Source: Oscillospiraceae bacterium (GTDB lineage: Bacteria; Bacillota; Clostridia; Oscillospirales; Ruminococcaceae). Taken from it: a stretch of 64,000 bases of DNA. Under the pieces are notes generated by a model that saw only the letters and a program-made list of their open reading frames with translations, did no database searches and had not been told where the DNA came from. Of the stretch, positions 1 through 9,011 are shown one piece after another. Made by a program: the position numbers and the translations under genes. The stretch lies in assembly GCA_024404815.1 (NCBI GenBank), contig JAKSPL010000001.1, positions 62,001 through 126,000 on the forward strand, written 5' to 3'. Position 1 is the first letter of the stretch. Every line of letters begins with the position of its first letter.

Positions 1-159
1 GCCGCCAATGGTCATCACCAAGCATGGTCCATCGTCCGCAGAACACCCAAGCCATGTTATCACACAAAAATTCGGACTGCCGTCAGGATTGTTCGTTCCG
101 ATCATATACATCGGCTGCGGACTGAACACAAACCCAGTTTCCCAATCAATATGCTCCAT
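1..159 (-). CDS. Flavin reductase / flavoredoxin-like protein (N-terminal 53 residues, runs off the left edge)
   Basis: The frame opens at an ATG at 159, preceded by an AGGAGG ribosome site, and stays open to base 1. The visible protein contains PMYMIGTNNPDGSPNF and VITWLGCS. These resemble the N-terminus of flavoredoxin/DIM6-NTAB flavin reductases, FMN-binding split-barrel proteins that pass electrons from reduced flavin. The C-terminal two thirds lie outside the window. It lies 27 bp downstream of the dockerin/LRR gene on the same strand, and no terminator is visible between them, so co-transcription is possible. The family assignment rests on a short stretch. Confidence 0.72.
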   Translation of the reverse strand, partial: MEHIDWETGFVFSPQPMYMIGTNNPDGSPNFCVITWLGCSADDGPCLVMTIGG

Positions 160-186
160 TCGGTTTGTTCCTCCTGTTCAGAAGAC

Positions 187-2061
187 TCAGCTGCGCATAA
201 GCGTCCGTTTCAACAACGTCAGATCTGAGATATTGATCACGCCGTCACCGTTCTCATCTGCCTCCTGCAAGGTAAATGCGGTCGTTTTCTGCCCTGTCAG
301 CCATTTTTGCAGCACCACAGCGTCTGCGATCGAAACCTTTCCGTCATGATTCAGATCACCTGCTTCTGACGGACTTTCACCCTCAATGAACATCTCCGCA
401 GAATCAGTTTCGATACAGTACCGCCAGAGGCTTGCATCCTGACGCGCAAAATAGACATAGTGCCGCTGATCGGATGCATCATACGCTTCCGCAACAACAT
501 TTGCCGAATTGTCAATGGCAAACCGCTGATCCAGATAGGAGATCGTGAGGATACCGTCCGCGCTCAGACGCCAGCTGCCGCCGCATTCGCCTTCGGTTTT
601 TTCTCCCGATTCATACCAGTCGCCAAAGAAGAACGAACCATGCAGCGCATTTTTCAAATCACAGGTCGGTTCCTCCAGCAAAGTCACCATTCCTTTCCCA
701 TCCATCAGATAGGCATTGCCGTCTGTACCAAGATAACAGCTTCGGCTGCCTTCTTCTTTGGTCAGGAAAATACCGATGTCAGCCGCTTTTTCTGCCGCCT
801 TTTTGAGTACGCCTCTTTCATAAGTCCAGACAAAACCGTTTTCATCTAAAATATCATAATAGAAATACTTTTTCGGCATTGCCATATCAGTCACACGACA
901 GACAGCCGTTTTCGAAGACGATACGGTATACAGGCAAACTTTCCCTTCTGTCGTCAGGTAGATCGGGAATTCTTCCGTTGCAAGAATCTCCGCGCAGTTG
1001 TCTGCGATCTTGATACTGATATTCTCGTCGTTCTGACGATAGATACCATAAAGCTTGTGGTCATCCGTCATCGCGCAGTTTTCACGGATGCTGACAAAAT
1101 GTTCTTCCGGCAAGATCTGCTCACCGTCCACATACAGCGTACCGTCTTTATGCAGTTCCATTGGTGCAAAATGGAATGAACTGATGCCTGAAAGCGTGTC
1201 GAGAAAGACACTCTGCAATGCGGATACGCCCTCTCGCAGCAATGTGACTTCACCGTTTGTTCCGTCAATATGGAACAGGCGGCTGCCGACTTTCGTCTCT
1301 ACAACATCTCCCATTCCTGTCGGATAAGTATAGTCCGCCCATGAGATCACATGATTTGCAATGGGTTCATGTTTGAGATTCTGCGGCTCCACCGTAATCG
1401 TACCGCAATAGATCTCCTCTCCGTCCAACAGCACATGATACGCAGTTTCGCCCTCGGCAAGCGTATAAAGTTCCTGTCTGCCTGACATACTGCCGAATTC
1501 ATCATCTTCAAAAATCAATGAATGGTCGTCAATGATAATCTCATACGAATCATCTTCAAAGAGTCCGTTCGGTCTGATTTCAATGGTCTCGGCATATCCC
1601 TGCTCAAAGGTGTAATCCTGAAGCCGAAGAAGGTCTTTTCTGTCAAACGCGCTGCGGCTCTTCACATTTTCAAGCATACAGTAATCCAGACACATATTGT
1701 GCAGAAATGACAGGTCATCCAGCGTCATATCCCGAAGTGTCAGCGACATGATCTGCGGATAATTTGTCAGGACTGCCAGATCAGAAAAACTGCCGCCTTC
1801 CAGCGTCAATGACTGTAAATGCGGCAGTGCTTTCAAAAAAGAAAGGTCTGTCACGCCGGTCAGATCCAGATATTCAGCATGAATGGCAGAAAGTTCTTCG
1901 GCGGAAAGTTTTCCGTCTCCGTCTTTGTCACGGCCGGATTCTATCATCTGCTTTTCGATGATCTCATCCAGCTTCGGTGTCGCAGAGTCATCTGCCGCAG
2001 CAGCTCCAAATCCCTGCGTAAACATCGCAAGTGCGCATAAAATCGTCACCAGTTTTTTCAT
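187..2061 (-). CDS. Secreted dockerin protein with N-terminal EF-hand and leucine-rich segments
   Basis: This is a 624-residue protein starting at MKKLVTIL, chosen because an AAGGAGA site sits just upstream and a Sec signal peptide (about residues 1-22) follows. Residues ~43-58 form an EF-hand-like loop (DKDGDGKLSAEE). Next comes a short leucine-rich stretch (DLSFLKALPHLQSLTLEGG and two similar units, ~65-135). The large middle region has no recognised domain; its alternating short strands could be a beta-propeller. The C-terminus (568-624) is a complete type I dockerin with two calcium loops (GDLNHDGKVSIADA and ADENGDGVINISD). The protein is probably exported and docked onto a cohesin scaffold. 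Its substrate is unknown. Confidence 0.85.
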   Translation of the reverse strand: MKKLVTILCALAMFTQGFGAAAADDSATPKLDEIIEKQMIESGRDKDGDGKLSAEELSAIHAEYLDLTGVTDLSFLKALPHLQSLTLEGGSFSDLAVLTNYPQIMSLTLRDMTLDDLSFLHNMCLDYCMLENVKSRSAFDRKDLLRLQDYTFEQGYAETIEIRPNGLFEDDSYEIIIDDHSLIFEDDEFGSMSGRQELYTLAEGETAYHVLLDGEEIYCGTITVEPQNLKHEPIANHVISWADYTYPTGMGDVVETKVGSRLFHIDGTNGEVTLLREGVSALQSVFLDTLSGISSFHFAPMELHKDGTLYVDGEQILPEEHFVSIRENCAMTDDHKLYGIYRQNDENISIKIADNCAEILATEEFPIYLTTEGKVCLYTVSSSKTAVCRVTDMAMPKKYFYYDILDENGFVWTYERGVLKKAAEKAADIGIFLTKEEGSRSCYLGTDGNAYLMDGKGMVTLLEEPTCDLKNALHGSFFFGDWYESGEKTEGECGGSWRLSADGILTISYLDQRFAIDNSANVVAEAYDASDQRHYVYFARQDASLWRYCIETDSAEMFIEGESPSEAGDLNHDGKVSIADAVVLQKWLTGQKTTAFTLQEADENGDGVINISDLTLLKRTLMRS

Positions 2062-2125
2062 TATTCTTCTCCTTTCGTTCTCGTTTGATCGGTTGTGAGA
2101 ACAATGCTTTGGCATCTATGCATTC

Positions 2126-2155
2126 ATTATAGTACAGAAAATTTGAACAAGTCAA
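2126..2155 (-). promoter_or_regulatory. Promoter of the dockerin/LRR gene
   Basis: TTGACT, an 18-bp spacer and TATAAT, read on the minus strand. It lies 65 bp upstream of the chosen start. Confidence 0.65.
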
Positions 2156-2300
2156 GCATTTAAGCATTTTTCTCTGTTTTCACTATCATTGACAGCAGCG
2201 TTTAGACAATCTGACAGAATTAAAAATGTGCATATTGGTCAAATACCAGTTGAGCAGAATCCAATGCGAACGCCTTTTTTAATAAAATATTAAGATTCGC

Positions 2301-2330
2301 TTGACAATCAAGCTGAACATATGCTACAAT
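2301..2330 (+). promoter_or_regulatory. Promoter of the cesA-like leader
   Basis: TTGACA, an 18-bp spacer and TACAAT. It sits about 300 bp upstream of the cesA-like start, so the transcript has a long 5' leader. Confidence 0.7.
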
Positions 2331-2336
2331 AATTTC

Positions 2337-2481
2337 AACATTAGAAAGATATATTCAGGCGCACATTTCATTCTAGGGGAAAACCAGTATTTTTCAATAG
2401 TGGTTTCAAATGAAATTGTGCGCTGTTTTGTTTTCTGCCGCATACAGCCGCACTTGCTTCATAAAGTGCGGCTGTTTTTTT
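2337..2481 (+). ncRNA. Structured leader RNA, candidate riboswitch or attenuator, of unknown class
   Basis: Between the promoter and the esterase gene the transcript can fold into a long hairpin. GCGCACATTTCATT near 2360 pairs with AATGAAATTGTGCGC near 2410, leaving one bulge, and an AAACCA/TGGTTT stem lies inside it. A separate intrinsic terminator follows at 2445-2481. This promoter-structure-terminator-gene order is typical of cis-acting leaders. I could not match it to a riboswitch consensus that I know. A free-standing small RNA of about 145 nt is the alternative. The rest of 2482-2632 shows only weak hairpins. Confidence 0.45.
2445..2481 (+). terminator. Intrinsic terminator inside the cesA-like leader
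   Basis: A perfect 11-bp stem (CAGCCGCACTT/AAGTGCGGCTG) with an 8-nt loop and seven T residues. It lies 150 bp before the coding start, so it must be read through for the esterase to be made. Confidence 0.8.
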
Positions 2482-2632
2482 GTATCAGAAAAATGTCGGG
2501 TTTTTCTGAACTGTCCGTTTGAAAAAGGAGGGATGTCAGGCTCGTATCATCGAGGACATGCGGTCCCACTTCAGGGGCACAATAAACAACTCGGGGAAAA
2601 AAGAGATAATCCCAGTTAGGAAAGGAAAAGAA

Positions 2633-4891
2633 ATGAAATTACATCGCAGATTATCCGCACTGGCGTCAGCAGTCGTGCTGACACTCTCCATGCTGCCGCT
2701 GCACGCCGATTCAGTCGGGGCGGCGGACGGCAAAACCTACAAGATCATGCCGCTTGGTGATTCTATCACATACGGCATGGCGGACGAAGGCGGCTACCGC
2801 AAGTATCTGGATGTCGCACTCAAGCAAAAAGGCTGTACCAACTTTGATTTTGTCGGCCCTGAGGGTTCTGACACCGCGACATTCAACTATCACGGGCAGA
2901 CCGTTTCCTACGACGACAATCATGCAGGCTACAGCGGCTACACCATCACCGATCTGGCAGGCGGCTGGTTCGGCAAGTTGAACGGCATTCTGGAAACCAT
3001 GCAAAACGGCGACTATATCCGCAAGTACGCTCCCGACATGATCTTGCTGCAAATCGGCACAAACGATGTGTCCAACGGCTATCTGGACGGCTCGGAGGAA
3101 CGTCTGCACAAGCTGCTCGACTACCTGTTGGAGAATATGCCGTCGGGCGGCACGATCTTCCTTACGACTATTCCCGATCTGGGTGCATCCATGTGGGGCG
3201 GCGGCGATAATACCGCCAACATCGCCTCTTACAATACGCTCGTCAAAAAGGTCGCAGGGGAGTACAGCTCCAAGGGTGTCGTTTTTGCAGACATCCACAG
3301 CGTCATCAATGCTTCCAATGACTTGGCGGACGGTGTTCATCCGAACGCAGGCGGCTACGAAAAAATGGGCAATTACTGGGCTGAAACGATTGCTCCCTAT
3401 CTGTCGGGCAGCGGATCGGTCACACCAACACTCACATCGGACAGCAACGTGCTGGGCGACTTGAACGGCGACGGCAAACTGACCGCTTCTGACCTGTCCC
3501 TTCTGAAGCGCGGCATTCTGAAGTCGGACAGCAGCAGTTCGTTCAAGAAAACCGCAGATGTCAACAACAGCGGAAAGATCACGGCGGCGGACGCAGAAAT
3601 GCTCGCCGATTTCCTCGCCGGAAAAATCCGTGCCTTTGAGCAGGCTGAACCCGAAGGACCTTCACAGCCTGTCACCTACGAGAAAGCTTATAAATTCCCG
3701 TCCGTCAGCAGTATCCAATCCTCCAAAGACGTTCCTGACCCCTTTGTATTCATGGACGGCTCCAAAGTGGAGAGTCAGGACGACTGGTGGAAACGTCAGA
3801 GTGAAATCAGCTGTATGTACGAATACTATATGTACGGTGTCTGGCGCGATGGCTCGGATGATGAGGTCACATACAAAATCAACGGCAGCCAAATGACCAT
3901 CAACATCAAGCGTAAGAGCACAGGAAAAACAACATCCTTCCCTGCGAACATCAACCTCCCGAACAGCGTGCGGCACGAGGGCGGTGCGCCTGTCATTATA
4001 GGTATGCACAGCGGCATTTCTGAAAAGACTGCACAGTCCCTCGGCTACGCTGTCATTACCATCGGCGGCGATATGTTCTCCAATCCTGTTGCATCCGATG
4101 ACATGAATCACAAAGGCGCATTTTATGACCTCTATCCCTACGGCAGCGACTGGAAAGAGCAGACAGGTGTTCTGATGGCATGGTCCTGGGGCTGCTCGAA
4201 GATTCTGGATGCCCTCTATAACGGTGCGGCAAAGGAACTGAACATCAATCCCGACAGCTCGATCGTCACGGGCGTTTCGCGCTGGGGCAAGGCGACTGCT
4301 GTCTGCGGTGCATACGACAAGCGTTTCAAGATGGTTGCACCGTCCTGTTCGGGTGCTGGCGGACTCGCACTCTATCGCTACTCCTCTGTCGGCAAGACAT
4401 ATGATTTCTCCTCAAAGGGCGGCAGCAGCAGCTATCGCTACTCCGAAAACGAACCCCTCGGCAGCTTGCAGGCAACAGGTGAGCGCGGCTGGTTCAACAA
4501 CCGCTTTATGGAATTCAAATCAGGCGAAAGCTTCCCGATGGATCAGCATATGCTCGGCAGTCTGGTTGCCGATCCGAACCGTTATCTGTTCATCATCGGC
4601 TCCTGCGAAAACGAGGACTGGGTCAATGCACCTTCCGTCTGGATGAGTTATCTGGGCATGAAACACGTCTGGGATTACCTCGGCATCAGCGACAACCTCG
4701 CAATCAATATTCACCGCACAGGTCACGCTGTCATTGAGGAAGATGTCAAATATATGTGTCAGTATTTCGATTACCATGTCTACGGCATCCAGCCGAGTAT
4801 CGACCTTTCGATCTTGCAGACCTCTGTATTCGCACTCCCCAAGAACCACGATACCTACGCAGACACCTTTACAAGCAAGTGGCTCTACTAA
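2633..4891 (+). CDS. cesA: CesA-like bifunctional esterase: SGNH (CE3-type) - dockerin - CE15 glucuronoyl esterase
   Basis: A secreted 752-residue protein starting at MKLHRRLS after an AGGAAAGG site; signal peptide ~1-31. Residues ~35-260 are an SGNH/GDSL esterase with block I GDSIT (Ser44), GTND, and the C-terminal DGVHPN block. This is as in CE3 acetylxylan esterases. Residues ~273-333 are a dockerin with GDLNGDGKL and a second, degenerate loop (ADVNNSGKI). Residues ~350-752 match CE15 glucuronoyl esterases: nucleophile motif GVSRWGKA (Ser ~548), DQHMLGSLVA, and a late HRTGHAV His region. CE15 enzymes cleave lignin-glucuronoxylan esters. Module order and length match CesA of Ruminococcus flavefaciens 17, as I recall it. 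It probably deacetylates xylan and cuts lignin links from a cellulosome. Confidence 0.9.
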   Translation: MKLHRRLSALASAVVLTLSMLPLHADSVGAADGKTYKIMPLGDSITYGMADEGGYRKYLDVALKQKGCTNFDFVGPEGSDTATFNYHGQTVSYDDNHAGYSGYTITDLAGGWFGKLNGILETMQNGDYIRKYAPDMILLQIGTNDVSNGYLDGSEERLHKLLDYLLENMPSGGTIFLTTIPDLGASMWGGGDNTANIASYNTLVKKVAGEYSSKGVVFADIHSVINASNDLADGVHPNAGGYEKMGNYWAETIAPYLSGSGSVTPTLTSDSNVLGDLNGDGKLTASDLSLLKRGILKSDSSSSFKKTADVNNSGKITAADAEMLADFLAGKIRAFEQAEPEGPSQPVTYEKAYKFPSVSSIQSSKDVPDPFVFMDGSKVESQDDWWKRQSEISCMYEYYMYGVWRDGSDDEVTYKINGSQMTINIKRKSTGKTTSFPANINLPNSVRHEGGAPVIIGMHSGISEKTAQSLGYAVITIGGDMFSNPVASDDMNHKGAFYDLYPYGSDWKEQTGVLMAWSWGCSKILDALYNGAAKELNINPDSSIVTGVSRWGKATAVCGAYDKRFKMVAPSCSGAGGLALYRYSSVGKTYDFSSKGGSSSYRYSENEPLGSLQATGERGWFNNRFMEFKSGESFPMDQHMLGSLVADPNRYLFIIGSCENEDWVNAPSVWMSYLGMKHVWDYLGISDNLAINIHRTGHAVIEEDVKYMCQYFDYHVYGIQPSIDLSILQTSVFALPKNHDTYADTFTSKWLY

Positions 4892-4984
4892 TATGATATG
4901 AATGGAAAAGCGGCAGGCAAAACGCGGTCAGAATATGACCATCCCCTTTCGTTCTGTCTGCACGCCCGATATTTCCGCATAACA

Positions 4985-5023
4985 AAAGGCAGAAATCTCT
5001 CATAAACAGAGATTTCTGCCTTT
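4985..5023. terminator. Bidirectional terminator between cesA-like gene and ABC transporter operon
   Basis: A 16-bp perfect inverted repeat (AAAGGCAGAAATCTCT and its complement) with a 7-nt loop between convergent genes. T runs occur on both strands. Confidence 0.85.
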
Positions 5024-5037
5024 GCTATTGTATGGAA

Positions 5038-5631
5038 TCATGTAAGATTGTCGGAAGGCGGAAACAGAATCGTTCTTCCGCCAAGATATTCCGCCTCGGA
5101 ATGGTCGTGTGTCACACAAATCACGGTTTTGCCTTTGGTATAGCGCAGTACGTAATCCATGACGCTTTGTTTTAATTCTGCATCCAAGCCCTGAAACGGT
5201 TCGTCCAGCAGAATACAGTCCGCATCAAAACAGATCGCCCTTGCAATCGCCACACGCCGTTTCATACCGCCGCTGAATGTCCGTACAGGCTGATGAGAAC
5301 CTGCATCAAGTCCCAGTTCTTTCAGATGTGCGGAGAGCTCCGCTTTTGTCTTGCTGCTGCCGCACACGAACCGCAGATTGCTGCGTGCGGAAAAATCTTC
5401 GCAAAGACGATCCTCCTGAAATACAAATGCGATTCGTTCAGGCACACCCGTTACCGTACCGCTGTCAGGCTGTTCGATGCCTGCGATCAGACGCAGCAAA
5501 GTCGTTTTGCCGCAGCCTGACGCACCCTCAATACAGGTGATCTCTCCTGCCTTGAACGTACACGAAAACGCATCCCAGACCTGCCTTTCTCCAAAGGACT
5601 TGCTGACATTTTTCAGTTCAATATCGTTCAA
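5038..5631 (-). CDS. ABC transporter ATPase, nitrate/sulfonate/thiamine-precursor type
   Basis: A 197-residue ATPase with Walker A GASGCGKTT, signature FSGGMKRRVAIARA, Walker B CILLDEPFQGLD and the H-loop VTHD. The best start is a TTG at 5631, which overlaps the permease stop (TTGA) and gives MNDIELKNVSKSFG. It is shorter than typical SsuB/TauB proteins (~250 residues) and lacks a C-terminal extension. It is the third gene of a compact substrate-binding protein-permease-ATPase operon, translationally coupled. Family knowledge allows aliphatic sulfonates, taurine or thiamine pyrimidine as substrate, and the sequence alone does not decide. Confidence 0.88.
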   Translation of the reverse strand: MNDIELKNVSKSFGERQVWDAFSCTFKAGEITCIEGASGCGKTTLLRLIAGIEQPDSGTVTGVPERIAFVFQEDRLCEDFSARSNLRFVCGSSKTKAELSAHLKELGLDAGSHQPVRTFSGGMKRRVAIARAICFDADCILLDEPFQGLDAELKQSVMDYVLRYTKGKTVICVTHDHSEAEYLGGRTILFPPSDNLT

Positions 5632-6380
5632 AGCTTCTCCACCCCTCTGAATACAGACTTGACCAGAAATACAAAGATCTTTTCCGACAAAACACTCAAC
5701 AGGATAATGAGAATCGTCCAGCAAAGCAGATCTGCGTTCTGGAAATACACCTTTGCCTGATACAGCTTTTCCCCGACAGAACCGTCCACCAGTCCGATGA
5801 CTTCTGCCGCGATTCCCGCTTTCCATGCCATACCGATCGCAACGCTGCAAGCCGACAGCAGATACGGCTTGACTGACGGCATATCCATATATATGAGCCG
5901 CCGCTGCCACGGCACACGGTAAAGTTTCGCAAGTTCGCGCATTTTCTTATCTGTACTCCGTATCCCCTGCAGCACATTCGTATATATCACAGGGAACGCG
6001 ATCAGAAATGCAATGAGAACCGTCAGCTGATTGAAATTCATCCACAGCAGGCAAAGAATGATGAATGACGCAATCGGTACGGTCTTGATCACAGTCACAT
6101 ACGGGAACAGGAAATATTCAAGGAATTTCAGGCGTCCTGCAAGAATCCCCAGCACGATCCCTACCGCAAACGCCAGCAGAAATCCAAGTGAGATCCTTCC
6201 AAACGAAAAGAACACCGCTGACCAGAAATCAGTCTCTTTCCAAATGCCTGCCAGCCGCTTCAATACTTCGACAGGCGATGCAAGCAGGATGTTCATTCCG
6301 ATTTTCATTGCAAGCAGCTGCCACAGAAGCAATGCAAACGCAGCCGACAGCCCTTTCCATAGCTGTGTCTTCTTATTCAT
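5628..6380 (-). CDS. ABC transporter permease (SsuC/ThiX-like)
   Basis: A 250-residue inner-membrane protein with about six hydrophobic helices. Its cytoplasmic coupling loop (around GIRSTDKKMRELAKLYRVP) carries the EAA-type motif found in BPD_transp_1 permeases of the SsuC/TauC/ThiX group. The start at MNKKTQLW overlaps the end of the upstream substrate-binding gene by 8 bp, and its stop overlaps the ATPase start. Translational coupling across the operon is therefore likely. Confidence 0.88.
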   Translation of the reverse strand: MNKKTQLWKGLSAAFALLLWQLLAMKIGMNILLASPVEVLKRLAGIWKETDFWSAVFFSFGRISLGFLLAFAVGIVLGILAGRLKFLEYFLFPYVTVIKTVPIASFIILCLLWMNFNQLTVLIAFLIAFPVIYTNVLQGIRSTDKKMRELAKLYRVPWQRRLIYMDMPSVKPYLLSACSVAIGMAWKAGIAAEVIGLVDGSVGEKLYQAKVYFQNADLLCWTILIILLSVLSEKIFVFLVKSVFRGVEKL

Positions 6381-7368
6381 AAATTCGATAGAACTGTTCG
6401 TCAGGCACACTTCCGCCGACAGACTTGCTGTCAAGTTCCGCCAGAATTTCCAGATAGCCGCCCAGCGCGGTCTGCATTTCTTCTCCTGTCATGCACACGA
6501 TATTGCAGAAAGGAATCGCCTGTTCTGCGACCGCCGCCTTGACGATGTCATACTTCTCGACCAACTTTGCCGCCTCTGTGAGATTGCTGTTCACATAGTC
6601 AGTCGATTGCTTGTATTCTTCCAAAAACTGCTTGACTGCCTCGGCATTGTTCTCTGCAAATTCCGTTCTGACAGCAAGCACAGCAGTGATCAATCGGCTG
6701 CCGTTTTGCAGGCTGTCCCATTCTTCCGTCATGTCAAGTGCCATATGCAAATCGTCAAACTGATTTTGTGCGACTGTCGCAAACGGCTGCGGCAGCATGG
6801 CAACCGCGTGTTCTGTCGCTGCCATTTGTGCAACAATTTCAGACGGTTCGTTTTTCCACTCGATCGTCACATCTTTTTCTGCGTTGATGCCGTTTTCTTT
6901 CAGCAGATAGGTCAGCGCAAATTCAGGTGTCGAACCCTTGCCCGATGCAAAAATCGTCTGACCTTTGAGGTCTGCAATACTTTCGACAGTATCGCCGCCC
7001 TTTTCGACAATGTCTAAAACACCAAGCGTGTTGACGGCGATGACCTGTACTGCCCCATCGGAATTGTGATACAGAACAGATGCCAGATTTGCAGGCACCG
7101 CAAGAATATCCAGTTCACCTTTCAGCAGCTTCGGTGTCAGTTCATCCGCAGAACCTGCCATTGTAAACGCATATTCATTTTTCGTCAGCTTTTGTTCCGC
7201 ATCGTCCAGCAGTTTTACCATACCGATAGACGTTGGACCTTTCAGTCCGCCAAGACGTACCAGCGCGGTTTCTCCGTTTTCCGCGCCCCCGTTCGTGTTC
7301 TGCCCGCAGCCAGCCAGCACAAACACCGCAATCAGCATCGTCAGAAACAATGCAGCCATTCTTTTCAT
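6373..7368 (-). CDS. ABC transporter substrate-binding lipoprotein (NMT1/SsuA-like)
   Basis: A 331-residue lipoprotein: signal peptide with lipobox LAGC at about residues 18-21, followed by an acidic linker. The mature part fits the NMT1/THI5-SsuA periplasmic binding fold, with GPTSIGMVKLL near the start and LKGELDILAVPANLAS in the first lobe. It is the first gene of the importer operon and has its own promoter at 7426-7454. The short leader shows no TPP-box or S-box. A hydroxymethylpyrimidine, sulfonate or nitrate-like ligand is possible; I cannot choose from sequence. Confidence 0.88.
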   Translation of the reverse strand: MKRMAALFLTMLIAVFVLAGCGQNTNGGAENGETALVRLGGLKGPTSIGMVKLLDDAEQKLTKNEYAFTMAGSADELTPKLLKGELDILAVPANLASVLYHNSDGAVQVIAVNTLGVLDIVEKGGDTVESIADLKGQTIFASGKGSTPEFALTYLLKENGINAEKDVTIEWKNEPSEIVAQMAATEHAVAMLPQPFATVAQNQFDDLHMALDMTEEWDSLQNGSRLITAVLAVRTEFAENNAEAVKQFLEEYKQSTDYVNSNLTEAAKLVEKYDIVKAAVAEQAIPFCNIVCMTGEEMQTALGGYLEILAELDSKSVGGSVPDEQFYRIYE

Positions 7369-7425
7369 ACATATACCTCATTCCATTTCACTTTGCCGAA
7401 ATCCTTTTGCAAACTCAGCCTTTCT

Positions 7426-7454
7426 ATTTTACCACATTTTCTTCCGCTGTGCAA
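7426..7454 (-). promoter_or_regulatory. Promoter of the ABC importer operon
   Basis: TTGCAC, a 17-bp spacer and TAAAAT, 58 bp before the lipoprotein start. An AT-rich leader without obvious fold follows. Confidence 0.6.
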
Positions 7455-7472
7455 GTGTAATATCTGTATTGC

Positions 7473-7513
7473 AAAAAAATCCCGTACAGGCACTCGATAC
7501 ACCTGCACGGGAT
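7473..7513 (-). terminator. Terminator after the papain-like peptidase gene
   Basis: A 12-bp stem (ATCCCGTGCAGG with one mismatch) and a T run on the minus strand, about 45 bp past the stop. Confidence 0.8.
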
Positions 7514-7559
7514 GCTCAGTTTCTCGTTGCTTGCAATGCAGACAACGGAGGATTGTGTT

Positions 7560-8969
7560 TTATCGGACAAACGCCTTGATGCAGGCATTGTTCTGTACTG
7601 CATCCCTGCCAAGCAGTTTGGCCGTGTTCTCCTCGCTCAGGTCACACCAGCCGCTCCCATCTATCCAGATATAGCTTTCTCCTTTTTCTGAATGGAAATG
7701 GCTCACGACTGTCACATAGCCTGTATCCACATCCGAGCCGCTGCCTTCCACTTTCAAAACACCTTTGTCACCACAGTTCCGATAAGATACCACAATGCTG
7801 AATGTGTCCCCTTTTTTGAGCTGCACAGGTGTTTCCAGTTCCACAATGCCGTATCCTGCATATCCGACGACCGTTTTCTGCTCAGCCGCAGACTGACCGC
7901 CGTCAGGAACACCGTCAGGCACATCTTTGCAGACAGACACAGTCACCTGCTGATTTGGCATACTCGTCCAGATCCCGACCGCTGTCAGCAGTCCGTCCTC
8001 CTCCGCGGTAAATACATTCGCAGCTCGGGTTTCAACACCTTTGACAGAAAGAAAGCTTTCCATATAGTCTGCGCCTTCATCCAGCACACCGTCATACTGA
8101 TATATTCTGCCATAGTCAGCACGTTTTCCCATAACCATAGAACCCATGAACGCAATGGTAGGATCATCATACGCGACATAGTAAGTATTGCAGTCCAGAC
8201 TGTTTGGAGCACTATCCTGAATCAGCCAGCCGCCGTCATGTGCAGGCTGATTTTTGAAGGATTCCTTTGGTATCGTATCATCCCAGCCGATAACCGCTGC
8301 GGCATGATTCGCTTCATTCGGCTCCGCATTGCGGTATGTAACGGGATCGCCTTTCTGAAAACTGTTCTTGTCATAACAATATCCGATCATCAGCGCACCG
8401 TTTTCCATAACAGATCGCTTAACTGCCTTGCTGTTGCCTGTCAGATCTGCCGCTTTGCAGAGGAGATATTCGCCGCCGTATTTCTCTGTTTTGCCTTCAT
8501 CGGCCAGCTTCTGCGTTTCCTTTGTCATCTGTTTGAGTGCCGCACGAAACGGCATCTCCTCCTCGCAGACAGGACCGATGCCGCTTGCCAATGCTGAAAC
8601 AGACGTCAGCCACCCTGCACCGACATAGTATTTGACACCGTCATAACTCGGCTGAATATACACACCATCCGGTGTGGCATCCGTAATAGGCGCATCGGCA
8701 GTATCATGCGTATACCAGACAAGATGATTTTCCGATAAATCCAGCTTTTCGGCGTCAGTTTCATAGCCGCGAGTCAGAAGGCTCGATTCCACACATTTTA
8801 TGGTTGTAAACGCCCAGCACATACCGGAAGCCGCCTGACTCTTTTCTGATGTAATACACCCGTTCTCGGCAAGGCTGTACTTTGTCGGCAACGGCTCTTT
8901 TGACCACTCCGCAGAACATCCGCACAAACCTGCTGTCACAATCGCAAGCAATACCGCAGACAGTTTCAT
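7560..8969 (-). CDS. Papain-like (C1A) cysteine peptidase lipoprotein with C-terminal lectin-like region
   Basis: A 469-residue exported protein; the N-terminus ends in LCGC, a plausible lipobox at Cys18. The C1A core is visible: Gln45 and Cys51 in SQAASGMCWAFTT have the exact papain Q-x5-C spacing, and a catalytic His lies in NHAAAVIGWDD (~220). The position expected for the catalytic Asn (normally W-x-KNSWG) reads GGWLIQDSAPNS, so Asp replaces Asn. The remainder (~290-469) is rich in beta strands and resembles the lectin-like domain found after C1 peptidases in gut Firmicutes. It lies downstream of a dockerin gene but is separated from it by a terminator and has its own strong promoter. Confidence 0.85.
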   Translation of the reverse strand: MKLSAVLLAIVTAGLCGCSAEWSKEPLPTKYSLAENGCITSEKSQAASGMCWAFTTIKCVESSLLTRGYETDAEKLDLSENHLVWYTHDTADAPITDATPDGVYIQPSYDGVKYYVGAGWLTSVSALASGIGPVCEEEMPFRAALKQMTKETQKLADEGKTEKYGGEYLLCKAADLTGNSKAVKRSVMENGALMIGYCYDKNSFQKGDPVTYRNAEPNEANHAAAVIGWDDTIPKESFKNQPAHDGGWLIQDSAPNSLDCNTYYVAYDDPTIAFMGSMVMGKRADYGRIYQYDGVLDEGADYMESFLSVKGVETRAANVFTAEEDGLLTAVGIWTSMPNQQVTVSVCKDVPDGVPDGGQSAAEQKTVVGYAGYGIVELETPVQLKKGDTFSIVVSYRNCGDKGVLKVEGSGSDVDTGYVTVVSHFHSEKGESYIWIDGSGWCDLSEENTAKLLGRDAVQNNACIKAFVR

Positions 8970-9011
8970 TCTTTGCTCCTTTCTCTAAAAGAGGAATGCA
9001 CATTTTCTCTC

